A stretch of 64,000 bases of DNA from Rhizobiales bacterium CCH10-E5. Lineage in GTDB: Bacteria; Pseudomonadota; Alphaproteobacteria; Rhizobiales; Beijerinckiaceae. The stretch is taken from assembly GCA_001556125.1 (NCBI GenBank), contig LSIG01000205.1:1-64000 (forward strand), written 5' to 3'. Position 1 is the stretch's first letter. Each line of letters starts with the position of its first letter. Shown piece after piece: positions 34,461 through 43,630 of the stretch. Position numbers and translations under genes: made by a program. The notes below the pieces were generated by a model, which worked only from the letters and a program-made list of their open reading frames with translations, did no database searches and had not been told where the DNA came from.

Positions 34461-35366
34461 TCAGAAGCTGTAGGCGGCCTTCACCTTGACGAGGTGCTGG
34501 CTGAAATTGGTCAGGTCGAGATCGCCGGGCTGGCCCTTGGCCTTGCCTGCCACCTGGATGTTGTAGGCGGCCGAGATCGCGAACTGCTTGCTCGCCTGCC
34601 AGAAGATGCCGGGGCCGGCGAAGGTGGCGTAGCCGGCCTCGTTGCCGAAGCCGAGATCGGTGTAGCGGCGCTGATGGCGGACCTCGCCGCTGAGATAGAC
34701 GCCCTCCAGCGCCTGCCAGGCGAGCGCGCCGCCGACCGTGAAGGTCGAGGAGCGGCCATAGGGGTCCGGGCCCGTCCAGGTCATGTCGTGCGACAGGTTC
34801 AGCGCGGCATAGAGCTTGCCGGGAACCAGCGTCTTGTCGGCGAAGAGGCGGATGCCGGTGTTGTAGGTGGTGAAGCGGCCGGCGCCGTCGGGGTCGGTGC
34901 GGTTGACGCTGGGGTCGAGCACCACGGTGAGGCCGAGGCCATGCAGGTCGCGGCCGAGCAGGCGGTACTTCATCTCGACGCCGGCGCCGTAGCTGGTGGA
35001 GTCGGCGCTGACGCCGCCCAAGGACGCATTGGTGTAGCCGCCGAGCAGATAGGGGCCGACCTCGAGGCAGGGCAGCAGGCCGTAGGAGCCCTGCAGCTGC
35101 AGGCCATGGCCGTTGGACGAGCCGGTGCGCGTGCCATAGGCGCCGCCATAGGTCAGGCTGGCGCCGAAGGAGCCCTTCTCGGCGACATCGGAGCCGGTGG
35201 TGAAGCCAAAGGCGTCGGTCGGGATGCCCTCGCTTTCGGTGCAGGCCGACAACACCGGCGGCGCGACGGGGGCCCCTTTGCGCGACGGCAGGTCGGCGGC
35301 GGATGCGACCGTCGCGGACGCCAGCAGGATCGCGACGAATGAGAGGGCGGAGGGTTGCAACGTCAT
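34461..35366 (-). CDS. Outer-membrane beta-barrel protein, unknown function
   Basis: A 301-residue exported protein. A signal peptide with probable cleavage after residue 23 (TVASA-AD) is followed by a Pro-rich segment and a series of alternating strands (FGASLTYGGAYGTRTG; YGAGVEMKYRLLG; LYAALNLSHDMTWTG; VYLSGEVRHQRRY). It ends with Phe in VKVKAAYSF, the C-terminal signature for BAM-assembled barrels. About 10-12 strands are predicted. The family is not recognised; it resembles alphaproteobacterial porin-like or Omp25-type barrels. A good terminator follows. The lone Cys pair in the mature part (SACTE and LLPCLEV) is unusual for a barrel. Confidence 0.75.
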   Translation of the reverse strand: MTLQPSALSFVAILLASATVASAADLPSRKGAPVAPPVLSACTESEGIPTDAFGFTTGSDVAEKGSFGASLTYGGAYGTRTGSSNGHGLQLQGSYGLLPCLEVGPYLLGGYTNASLGGVSADSTSYGAGVEMKYRLLGRDLHGLGLTVVLDPSVNRTDPDGAGRFTTYNTGIRLFADKTLVPGKLYAALNLSHDMTWTGPDPYGRSSTFTVGGALAWQALEGVYLSGEVRHQRRYTDLGFGNEAGYATFAGPGIFWQASKQFAISAAYNIQVAGKAKGQPGDLDLTNFSQHLVKVKAAYSF

Positions 35367-35540
35367 GGCGCGATTCCTGTTGCAGCGGCGCGGTGATCGG
35401 CCGACGACGAGCCCTTGCGCGGCGCGTCCAATCGTGAAGGAAGATGGTTAACGCTTCGTCATCCTGTGATGACGGGTTCATGATGCGGTGCGGGAGCAGG
35501 GCGCGTCCAGACCTCCCCCATCCTCATGATTGTTATGTTG

Positions 35541-36137
35541 TTACATGTTGCCGTTCTGCGACAGCGCGCCCGGCGGTGTCAGGCTGCGGATCCGCGCGAG
35601 GCCGAGCGGGGCGATGTCGGCGAGTTCGGCGAGAGGCTTCCAGGCGGCGGCATGGACCTCCTCGACCTGGGCGACGAGCGGCGCCGCCGGATCGGCCAGG
35701 AAGAGATATTGCAGGTCGTGATGGATATGGGCCGGCTCGCCGCGGGACGGCTTGCCGGGGACGTCGTGGCTGTCGATGACGAAGGGGATATCGGTGCCCC
35801 TGTGCCAGGGATGCAGCCGCAGCCCCTGCACGCCGGTTTCCTCGAGCGCCTCGCGAGCGGCCGACTCGGCGAAGGTCGTGGCGTCCTCCCAATGTCCACC
35901 CGGCTGGAGCCAGCGGCCAATCACAACATGGTCGATCAGCAGGATGCGGGCATGGTCGGGCGAGAGCACATAGGCGCTGGTCGTGACATGGCCGGGAAAG
36001 GTGTCGCGCGAATCCAGCGCATGGCGCTCCGCCATCTGCCAGCGCAGCAGCGAGAGATGTTCGCGCGGGCCCGCGACCTCGGCGCGATAACGCTCGACGG
36101 CTTCGGCGAGGCGGGCGGCGAAGGCGGGCTGGCTCAT
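35541..36137 (-). CDS. Nudix hydrolase with variant Nudix box
   Basis: A 198-residue Nudix-fold protein. The box reads GHWEDATTFAESAAREALEE followed by TGV. The catalytic REALEE core is intact, but the Glu expected six positions after the box Gly is Thr. Family members hydrolyse nucleoside diphosphate-linked compounds; the substrate is unknown. A C-terminal segment (HDLQYLFLADPAAP) resembles Nudix enzymes acting on non-nucleotide or capped substrates. The start is the ATG at 36137; an upstream in-frame codon at 36194 would add an Arg/Gln-rich leader without a ribosome site. Confidence 0.8.
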   Translation of the reverse strand: MSQPAFAARLAEAVERYRAEVAGPREHLSLLRWQMAERHALDSRDTFPGHVTTSAYVLSPDHARILLIDHVVIGRWLQPGGHWEDATTFAESAAREALEETGVQGLRLHPWHRGTDIPFVIDSHDVPGKPSRGEPAHIHHDLQYLFLADPAAPLVAQVEEVHAAAWKPLAELADIAPLGLARIRSLTPPGALSQNGNM

Positions 36138-36250
36138 TGTCGGATCACCCTGTTGGTCTCGTTCGCCTTGTAGCGTTCCGCGGCGGACTTGCACGCGACT
36201 TGAAGTTGTGGCTTTGAGCCTGCGCCCGGCTCGGGCCCTGCGAGTACGCC

Positions 36251-37090
36251 GTGTCGAACCAGCTCGTCTGCCCCTATTGCGACGCCGAACTCAACCCCGG
36301 CGCGATCTCCTGCCGCTGCTGCGGGCGCGACCTGACGCCAGTGCTGCCGCTGCTGCGCCGGCTCGACGCCGCTGAGCGCCGGATCGCCGGGCTGGAGGAG
36401 GCGCGCGCCGCGCTCGAACAGTCGCTCGACGAGGTTCGCCGCTTCAAGGCCGAAGCCATGCCCGCGCCCGCCGCGCAGGGCGAGGCTGCTCCGGCGACGA
36501 CCGACGAGGTGGCGCTCGCCGATGCCGCCGATGCAGCCGCCGCCGCGCTGGCCCCGCCGCCGCGCCGCCGGCTGCTGGCGCTGCCGCTCGGCTTCCTCGT
36601 CCTGCTCGGGGCCTATGCCAGCGTCGTGTTCTGGCTCGACCTGCCGCTCTGGGTGCTGCGCACCGCCTCGATCGTCGTGCCATTCGTCACGGGCGCCGCC
36701 TATCTCGGCGTGCGGCCGCGGCTGGGGAAGCGCGACATCGCGGTCGCGGTGAGCTTCGCGATTATTTCGGTCGCGACCATGAACGCGTGGCTTGGCTGGA
36801 GCGACAACATCCCCGTGCTGCCACAAGGAGTCGCCGCCTGGCGCGAGACCATGTTCTATGCGCTGAGCATCGGCGCCTCGTTCTTCGCCGGCATGCTGCT
36901 GCGCGTGTCCCAGGCCGCTCTCAGCGCCAAGGGGCTCGCCTCGCTGCCGGGGCTGCGCCAGGGGCTGTCGACCGTTCACGGAAAACTGCCGCTCGAAACG
37001 CTGAAGACGATCGAAACCGCCATCCTCATGGCCAGCACTGTTCTCTCCGTCGCCGCCGGCCTGATCGCCGGCCTCCTGGGATTGAAGTGA
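36251..37090 (+). CDS. Zinc-ribbon membrane protein, unknown function
   Basis: A 279-residue protein. Residues 7-25 form a zinc ribbon (CPYC...CRCCG, likely ligands Cys7, Cys10, Cys21 and Cys24). A coiled coil follows at 35-65, then an Ala/Pro-rich acidic linker. After that come five or so membrane helices (LLALPLGFLVLLGAYASVVFW, in part LGFLVLLGAYASVVFW; ASIVVPFVTGAAYLG; DIAVAVSFAIISVATM; FYALSIGASFFAGMLL; ILMASTVLSVAAGLIAGLLG). The start is GTG at 36251. The downstream exported-protein gene overlaps or lies just after the stop, so the pair is probably one operon. Function is unknown. Confidence 0.75.
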   Translation: MSNQLVCPYCDAELNPGAISCRCCGRDLTPVLPLLRRLDAAERRIAGLEEARAALEQSLDEVRRFKAEAMPAPAAQGEAAPATTDEVALADAADAAAAALAPPPRRRLLALPLGFLVLLGAYASVVFWLDLPLWVLRTASIVVPFVTGAAYLGVRPRLGKRDIAVAVSFAIISVATMNAWLGWSDNIPVLPQGVAAWRETMFYALSIGASFFAGMLLRVSQAALSAKGLASLPGLRQGLSTVHGKLPLETLKTIETAILMASTVLSVAAGLIAGLLGLK

Positions 37091-37095
37091 CCGCG

Positions 37096-37581
37096 ATGAT
37101 CCAGCCGACCGCCTGCCGCCTTCTGCCTGCTTTCCTGCCCGCCCTTCTCGCCGGCGCCCTCCTGCTCCCGTCGGCGCCGCTGCGTGCGTCCGAGCCCGTG
37201 CAACTCATCACCCGCGAGGAGGCCGGCCCGCCGGCGCCCGACGCCACGGGCGTGCCGACGCGCAACCTGACGCGCGGCCCCGGCGTCGACACGCAGGGCA
37301 CGCATGGCAGCGGCGTCGCCGGCAAGCCGCTGCGGCTGGCGGTGAAGTTCCTGCCGAGCAATGGCGTGCCGGTCGATCCCGAGAAGGTCCAGGTGATCTA
37401 CCGGCGCCAGCCGGCGCTCGACGTCACCGCCCGCGTCAAGGCGTTCATCACGCCCCAGGGCATCGAGGCGCCCGCCGTGCTGGTGCCGCCGGGCAAGCAC
37501 ATCATCGAGATCCAGGCCGTCGACAAGGAAGGCCGCATCGGCCGCGCCCAGATGACGCTGACGGTGGCGCCGGCGCCGTAG
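37096..37581 (+). CDS. Exported protein of unknown function
   Basis: A 161-residue protein with a signal peptide of about 31 residues (LLPAFLPALLAGALLLPS core). The mature part is Pro/Gly-rich at first (RNLTRGPGVDTQGTHG) and then beta-type: LRLAVKFLPSNGVPVDPEKV, VKAFITPQGIEAPAVLVPPG, and KHIIEIQAVDKEGRIGRAQ. The last half looks like an immunoglobulin-like domain. It follows the zinc-ribbon membrane gene, whose stop a GTG at 37087 would overlap; the ATG at 37096 is chosen here. I do not recognise a family. Confidence 0.65.
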   Translation: MIQPTACRLLPAFLPALLAGALLLPSAPLRASEPVQLITREEAGPPAPDATGVPTRNLTRGPGVDTQGTHGSGVAGKPLRLAVKFLPSNGVPVDPEKVQVIYRRQPALDVTARVKAFITPQGIEAPAVLVPPGKHIIEIQAVDKEGRIGRAQMTLTVAPAP

Positions 37582-37591
37582 GGCAGCGGGC

Positions 37592-37694
37592 GTCATGCTC
37601 GGGCTCGACCCGAGCATCTCGGGACGAGAGAGGTTCCCATGACTCCTGCGGCCTGAGATTCTCGGGTCTGCGCTTCGCTCCGCCCGAGAATGAC
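37592..37694. repeat. Intergenic palindromic element 4 (CTCGGG type)
   Basis: A 103-bp element starting 10 bp after the previous stop. Its ends are GTCATGCTCGGGCTCGACCC and CGCTCCGCCCGAGAATGAC. The left arm forms a local hairpin (GCTCGGG...CCCGAGC). It is the same subtype as elements 3 and 6. Confidence 0.8.
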
Positions 37695-38193
37695 GGACAC
37701 GGCAAATCCCCGCCCACGCTCGCACGCAGGCGTCATCAACGAGGGGCAGCGGAGCGCCGCGAGGCGCGTGGGTCTCAGATCCGCATCCGTTGAGCCAGGA
37801 TGCGGCGCGGGCAGATTGAGCCACTGCCCGCACGCCCCGTGGCGCTCCGCTTGTCGGCGATTTCGGACTTCGGGCCGCGCTTATGAGGTCGAAGGCCAGC
37901 CTCCGCCGCGAGCCCTCAGGCGCCAGTTCCCCTCATCGGGTTGTCGCGCCGTCCGGCATGGGACGAAGGCATGATGCCAACCATCGTTCCAGCGAGCTCC
38001 TCGCACAGGGATCGTATTGTCCCCAGGGCGGTGCCCCGAAGCCTCCCGGGAGTGGATCGTGACTCCACCCGCAGGCGCCGCGCCCATCCCCACCAACGGC
38101 ACACCTCCGGATGGCTGCCCCTCGGGGATGAGGTGGTGGCATCGTAGGGTGAGAAGGAAGCAGCGGGGATTAGTTTTTCGCGGGACGCGCGGG
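37695..38193. other. About 500 bp with no recognisable gene
   Basis: Forward and reverse frames here are short, overlapping and without family resemblance. No tRNA, terminator or insertion-sequence end is seen. The stretch may be decayed sequence next to the inverted-repeat-bounded DUF559 unit. Confidence 0.6.
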
Positions 38194-38234
38194 GAACCCC
38201 TCTCCCGGATGGGAGAGGGGCAGGGGTGAGGGAC
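38194..38234 (+). repeat. Left 41-bp inverted repeat flanking the DUF559 gene
   Basis: The 41-bp sequence is exactly the reverse complement of 38640-38680. Its first part is itself a hairpin with stem CCCCTCTCCC / GGGAGAGGGG around GGAT. It lies 25 bp past the stop of the DUF559 gene. Confidence 0.9.
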
Positions 38235-38258
38235 TGCCTTCGCCGCCTGAGGCTTGCG

Positions 38259-38624
38259 CTAACCGCCGGCCGCCGCGCGGATCGCCGCCAGAACGGCATC
38301 CCGATCATCGATGATCTCGGCATTCCGAAACCGGATCACGGTGAAGCCAAAGCGCTCGATCTCGGCCGTCCGCTCGGCGTCATAGTCGGCTTCCCAGCCA
38401 TGCTGGCGCCCATCGACCTCGACGATCAGCCTGCGGTCGATGCAGACGAAATCGAGGGTGTAGCCGAGCAGCGGAACCTGCCGGCGGAACTTGAGCCCAT
38501 CGAGACGGCGGTTGCGCAGCAGCGACCAGAGGATGTCCTCGGGCTCGGTGGCTTGCCGCCGGAGCCGTCTCGCGAATTGGCGCTGTTCGGACGTCATGGG
38601 CCGTGATGCTGCCGCCGATCGCAT
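38259..38624 (-). CDS. Stand-alone DUF559 / Vsr-like endonuclease-fold protein
   Basis: A 121-residue protein of the DUF559 family, which has a PD-(D/E)XK fold related to the Vsr mismatch endonuclease. Typical blocks are DILWSLLRNRRLDGLKFRRQ, LDFVCIDRRLIVEVDGRQHG (Asp in LDFVC and Glu in VEVDG as the likely metal ligands), and RFGFTVIRFRNAEI. The family is common in alphaproteobacteria; its natural role is unknown. The gene is bounded by perfect 41-bp inverted repeats at 38194 and 38640, so the unit may have moved as a block. A shorter start at 38597 is possible. Confidence 0.85.
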   Translation of the reverse strand: MRSAAASRPMTSEQRQFARRLRRQATEPEDILWSLLRNRRLDGLKFRRQVPLLGYTLDFVCIDRRLIVEVDGRQHGWEADYDAERTAEIERFGFTVIRFRNAEIIDDRDAVLAAIRAAAGG

Positions 38625-38639
38625 CGACGATCAACGGCG

Positions 38640-38680
38640 GTCCCTCACCCCTGCCCCTCTCCCATCCGGGAGAGGGGTTC
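38640..38680 (-). repeat. Right 41-bp inverted repeat flanking the DUF559 gene
   Basis: An exact reverse complement of 38194-38234, located 15 bp upstream of the DUF559 start. The hairpin arms CCCCTCTCCC and GGGAGAGGGG are preserved. A degenerate relative (CTCTCCT-TAC-AGGAGAG) lies at 38819-38835. Confidence 0.9.
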
Positions 38681-38923
38681 TCTGCGCCCCTCGTCGCAGG
38701 CGCACGGAACCCCGACGGAGAACACTCTCCTGTGAATGCAGGGTGTCGGCCGTTTTCCGCATGAGGCTCGACATCGGCAGCGGTGAGGTCTGCGCCCCGC
38801 TGGTCCAGGGTCCGACACCTCTCCTTACAGGAGAGAGGGTCCCCGCGCCCTTCGCCCGATGGCCTCGGTCAGGTTCCGACCCGTTGCGGCCTTCGCCGTA
38901 TCAGTTAGTTTTGTCCGGATACG
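38681..38923. other. Non-coding spacer right of the DUF559 unit
   Basis: No convincing gene. It holds the small hairpin CTCTCCT-N3-AGGAGAG at 38819-38835, similar to the core of the flanking inverted repeats. GC content falls toward the right end, leading into the small membrane-protein gene. Confidence 0.55.
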
Positions 38924-39181
38924 ATGAGCACAACTCTCGGTATAGGCATGTGGCGATATCTGCTTGTAACCCGCGCGCCCTTCTGGATGCAGGCAGTTGG
39001 CATCTTATTCGTCGTTGTAGTGAGCCAAAGGTTTTATCACAGAGCGTTTCCGCCTCAGCCTCTATGGATCGATTTTTTCGTCTACGTCACTGGCGGCGTT
39101 TTCATCACACTCGTTATGAACATCGTCATTTTGATTTGGCCGAAGCTCATTCCGCCGGCGCGTCGACAGGGGGGCGGTTGA
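38924..39181 (+). CDS. Small two-helix membrane protein, low GC
   Basis: An 85-residue protein with two clear membrane helices at about residues 20-37 (PFWMQAVGILFVVVVSQ) and 47-73 (WIDFFVYVTGGVFITLVMNI onward), a basic loop between them, and a short basic tail. The base composition is visibly lower in GC than in all neighbours, suggesting recent acquisition. No family is recognised. It sits between the DUF559 unit and the aceB terminator. The start is the ATG at 38924 without a strong ribosome site, so expression is uncertain. Confidence 0.55.
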   Translation: MSTTLGIGMWRYLLVTRAPFWMQAVGILFVVVVSQRFYHRAFPPQPLWIDFFVYVTGGVFITLVMNIVILIWPKLIPPARRQGGG

Positions 39182-39213
39182 TCCCTGCTTCCGCTCTCGA
39201 CCCCTCTCAGACG

Positions 39214-39240
39214 AAAAAGGCGCCGCCTCGCGGCGGCGCC
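39214..39240 (-). terminator. Rho-independent terminator of aceB
   Basis: On the minus strand, a 9-bp perfect stem GGCGCCGCC / GGCGGCGCC with a four-base loop followed by TTTTT. It lies 27 bp past the aceB stop. Confidence 0.92.
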
Positions 39241-39266
39241 CTCGCATCGTCAGAGCCTCAACCCCC

Positions 39267-40868
<1,602 letters not shown>

Positions 40869-41113
40869 GGCTCGCGCTCCGGCTGGCTTGTGCTGGCGCC
40901 CCTTATCGCCCGCAATCATCCTTCACGAAAGAGCGCAAAAAGGTCAGGACCTTTGCTCAAATGGAAAGAATGGGCTGACGTGCCTCATCGGGCGACCTGA
41001 CCATTTTTCATCAAAAGCCGTCCAACAGGGCGATCCCGACAATTCGAGCGATCGGATTCAGCCGGCTGCAACAGAGGCTCCTTTTTGATGGCGGCGGGTA
41101 TCGGGGGATAGCC

Positions 41114-42394
41114 ATGAGAGTGCCTGCCATGCTGAAGCGGTTGAAATGGCTGAGGCGTCTGCGCTCGGATGAGCGCGGCAACGTGATGGTGATGTTCAGC
41201 TTCGCCATGGTCCCGATCATCGGGCTGACGGGCGCGACCATCGACTATTCCCGCGCCAGCGAAGCGCGAATGATGCTGAATTCGGCGGTCGACTCGGCGG
41301 CGCTGATGGCGGCGCGCGACGCGACCAAGCTCAGCGACAGCGAACTGCGCGACCGGATCAACAAGTGGATCGCGGCCAATCTCAGCGGCGAGGCGGCCAA
41401 GAGCTTCACCAGTGCCACCATCTCCATCGACCGCACCAACCGCATCATCACGGTGGGCGCCAACCTCGCCGTCGATACCAGCCTGGCGCGGGTGATGGGC
41501 CAGAACAGCATCGCGGTGGCGAGCTCGGCCCATTCGACCTGGGGCACCAATACGATCGAACTGGCGCTGGCGCTCGACAATACGGGCTCGATGGCCTCGT
41601 CCGGCAAGATGGACGCGCTGAAGGCCGCCTCGCTCGACCTGATCAAGATCATGAAGGAAGCGACGCTGACGACGGACCAGATCCGCATTTCGGTCGTGCC
41701 CTTCGCCACGCAGGTCAAGGTCTCGACCTCGCTGAAGGACGAATCCTGGCTGCGATACGACCAGACGCAGACGACCTGGTCCCGCGACCGCTGGGGCAAC
41801 TGGATCGCCAACACGGTCACAATCAACAAGTCGAGCTGGACCGGCTGCATCAGCGACCGCGACCAGCCCAACGACGTCAAGGACAATGAGTCCGTCTCGG
41901 CCTATGCGACGCTGTACCCGGCGGATTTCTGCGCGCAGTCGACGCTGGCGCCGATCACGCCGCTGACCTCCGACTGGACGGCCCTGACCAACGCGATCAA
42001 TGCGATGACGCCGGTGGGGAACACCAACGTCACCATCGGCGCGAACTGGGGCATGGCGACGCTGACGCCGGGCGCGCCCTTCACCGGGGCGAAGGCCTTC
42101 AACACGCCGCGCCTGCAGAAATACATGATCCTGCTCACTGACGGCGAGAACACGCAGAACCGCTTCACGACCAATGGCAGCGCAATCGACGATCGCACCA
42201 AGCTCGCCTGCCAGAGCGCCAAGGATGCCGGTATCCGCGTGTACACGGTGCGCGTGATCAATGGCGACCGGACCTTGCTGCAGAACTGCGCCAGCACGCC
42301 GAGCATGTATTACGAGGTCAGCAACGCCGCGCAGCTCACGCCCGTCTTCCAGCAGATCGCCCGCGAGATCAGCCAGATCCGCCTGACACAGTGA
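41114..42394 (+). CDS. TadG-like pilus assembly protein with von Willebrand factor A domain
   Basis: A 426-residue protein. Residues 15-60 carry the TadE/TadG-type start: RSDERGNVMVMFSFAMVPII, a single membrane helix, then DYSRASEARMMLNSAVDSAA. A vWA domain begins near residue 145 with a MIDAS motif DNTGSM (Asp155) and continues to the end. Such proteins are minor pilin-like or pilus-assembly factors exposed outside the inner membrane. No other tad gene is adjacent, so it is an orphan of the tight-adherence system. It converges with the HD gene and overlaps it by 26 bp. Confidence 0.85.
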   Translation: MRVPAMLKRLKWLRRLRSDERGNVMVMFSFAMVPIIGLTGATIDYSRASEARMMLNSAVDSAALMAARDATKLSDSELRDRINKWIAANLSGEAAKSFTSATISIDRTNRIITVGANLAVDTSLARVMGQNSIAVASSAHSTWGTNTIELALALDNTGSMASSGKMDALKAASLDLIKIMKEATLTTDQIRISVVPFATQVKVSTSLKDESWLRYDQTQTTWSRDRWGNWIANTVTINKSSWTGCISDRDQPNDVKDNESVSAYATLYPADFCAQSTLAPITPLTSDWTALTNAINAMTPVGNTNVTIGANWGMATLTPGAPFTGAKAFNTPRLQKYMILLTDGENTQNRFTTNGSAIDDRTKLACQSAKDAGIRVYTVRVINGDRTLLQNCASTPSMYYEVSNAAQLTPVFQQIAREISQIRLTQ

Positions 42395-42983
42395 GCGCCG
42401 CGAAGCGCGCGAGGAAGCGCTCCTGCGCGGCCTGGGTGTCGAGCGGCTGGAGCAGGGCCGTTACCGCCCGCGGCAGCGCCTGCGGCCGGCCGAAATAGCG
42501 CAGCGCCTCGTCGCGGGAGAAGCCGGCGAGTTCCGTCGCCTCCAGGAAGGCGGCGATGGTGTCGGCCTCCTTGGTCTTGCGCTTGAGCATAGCGGGCGCC
42601 GCCGCCGGCAGGCCGAAGCGCAGGTGGATGGCGCCGATGAGGCGCGTCTCCACCGCCTTGTAGGCGTCGCCCATCACGAGCTTGAAGGGCGAAATCATGT
42701 CGCCGATGACGTATTCCGGCGCGTCATGCAGCAGCGCCATCAGCTTCCAGGCCTGCGACCAGTCGGGATTGAGATGATCGGCGATCGCCTCGACCAGCAG
42801 GCTGTGCTGCGCCACCGAGAAGGAATGCGGCCCTTGCGTCTGGCCGTTCCAGCGCGCGACGCGGGCGAGCCCATGGGCGATGTCCTCGATCTCGACATCC
42901 AGCGGGGAGGGGTCGAGCAGATCGAGCCGGCGTCCGGACAGCATGCGCTGCCAGGCGCGCGGCGGGGCGGGGACGCGGGCCAT
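42369..42983 (-). CDS. HD-domain phosphohydrolase (YfbR-like)
   Basis: A 204-residue HD-superfamily protein. The metal-binding residues are in FSVAQHSLLVEAIAD (His), the HD pair in MALLHDAPEYVIGD, and a later Asp in TKEADTIAAFLEATE. The arrangement matches YfbR-type nucleoside 5'-monophosphatases. It is last in a minus-strand operon ygfZ-tag-HD, two bases after the tag stop. Its 3' end overlaps the convergent TadG gene by 26 bp. The open frame continues upstream to 43514 inside tag, but the ATG at 42983 is the natural start. Confidence 0.85.
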   Translation of the reverse strand: MARVPAPPRAWQRMLSGRRLDLLDPSPLDVEIEDIAHGLARVARWNGQTQGPHSFSVAQHSLLVEAIADHLNPDWSQAWKLMALLHDAPEYVIGDMISPFKLVMGDAYKAVETRLIGAIHLRFGLPAAAPAMLKRKTKEADTIAAFLEATELAGFSRDEALRYFGRPQALPRAVTALLQPLDTQAAQERFLARFAALTVSGGSG

Positions 42984-42985
42984 GG

Positions 42986-43630
42986 TCAGGCGGCGGGCTT
43001 GATGTCGCGCGCCAGGGCGGCGCATTCCTGCCAGCGGAAGCAGCCGGTGAGGTGGTCGTTGACCAGCCCGCAGGCCTCCATGAAGGCGTAGACGATGGTC
43101 GGGCCGCAGAAGGTGAAGCCGGCCTTCTTCAATTCCTTCGCCATCGCCTCGGAGATCGCCGTCTGCGTCGGCACCTCGCCTTGCGTGCGGAAGCTGTTCT
43201 GCAGGACGCGGCCGTCGAGATGCTTCCAGAGGAAATCGGCGAAGGGCTCGCGCTCGCTGATGGCGAGATAGGCGCGCGCGCTCTTGATCGTGCCCTCGAT
43301 CTTGCCGCGATGGCGGATGATGCCGGGGGCGGCGAGCAGGCGGGCGACATCCGCTTCCGTGAAGCGCGCGACCTGTTCCGGATCGAAATTCGCGAAGCCG
43401 GCACGGAAGGCGTCGCGCTTGCGCAGGATCGTGATCCAGGACAGACCGGCCTGGAAGCCGTCGAGGATCAGCTTCTCCCAGAGCGCGCGGGAGTCGTATT
43501 CCGGCACGCCCCATTCGGTGTCGTGATAGACGAGATAGAGCGGGTCGGTGCCCGGCCAGCGGCAGCGGAACTTGCCGTCAGGGCCCGCGATGGCGGTGCG
43601 TTCCTCGCCCGCGGTGGTCGTGTCGCTCAT
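42986..43630 (-). CDS. tag: DNA-3-methyladenine glycosylase I
   Basis: A 214-residue base-excision repair enzyme that removes 3-methyladenine from DNA. It shows the family blocks CRWPGTDPLYLVYHDTEWG, LILDGFQAGLSWITILRKR, and KAGFTFCGPTIVYAFMEACG, plus the Zn-binding C/H residues at both ends (CRW, YHDTEWG; LTGCFRWQEC). The length is a little over the family mean because of the N-terminal 20 residues. The start overlaps the ygfZ stop by 4 bp, so the two are co-translated. Confidence 0.95.
   Translation of the reverse strand: MSDTTTAGEERTAIAGPDGKFRCRWPGTDPLYLVYHDTEWGVPEYDSRALWEKLILDGFQAGLSWITILRKRDAFRAGFANFDPEQVARFTEADVARLLAAPGIIRHRGKIEGTIKSARAYLAISEREPFADFLWKHLDGRVLQNSFRTQGEVPTQTAISEAMAKELKKAGFTFCGPTIVYAFMEACGLVNDHLTGCFRWQECAALARDIKPAA

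Noticed and set aside
37695..38193. Several short frames in the gap left of the DUF559 unit
   Set aside because: They overlap each other on both strands, lack ribosome sites and resemble no family.
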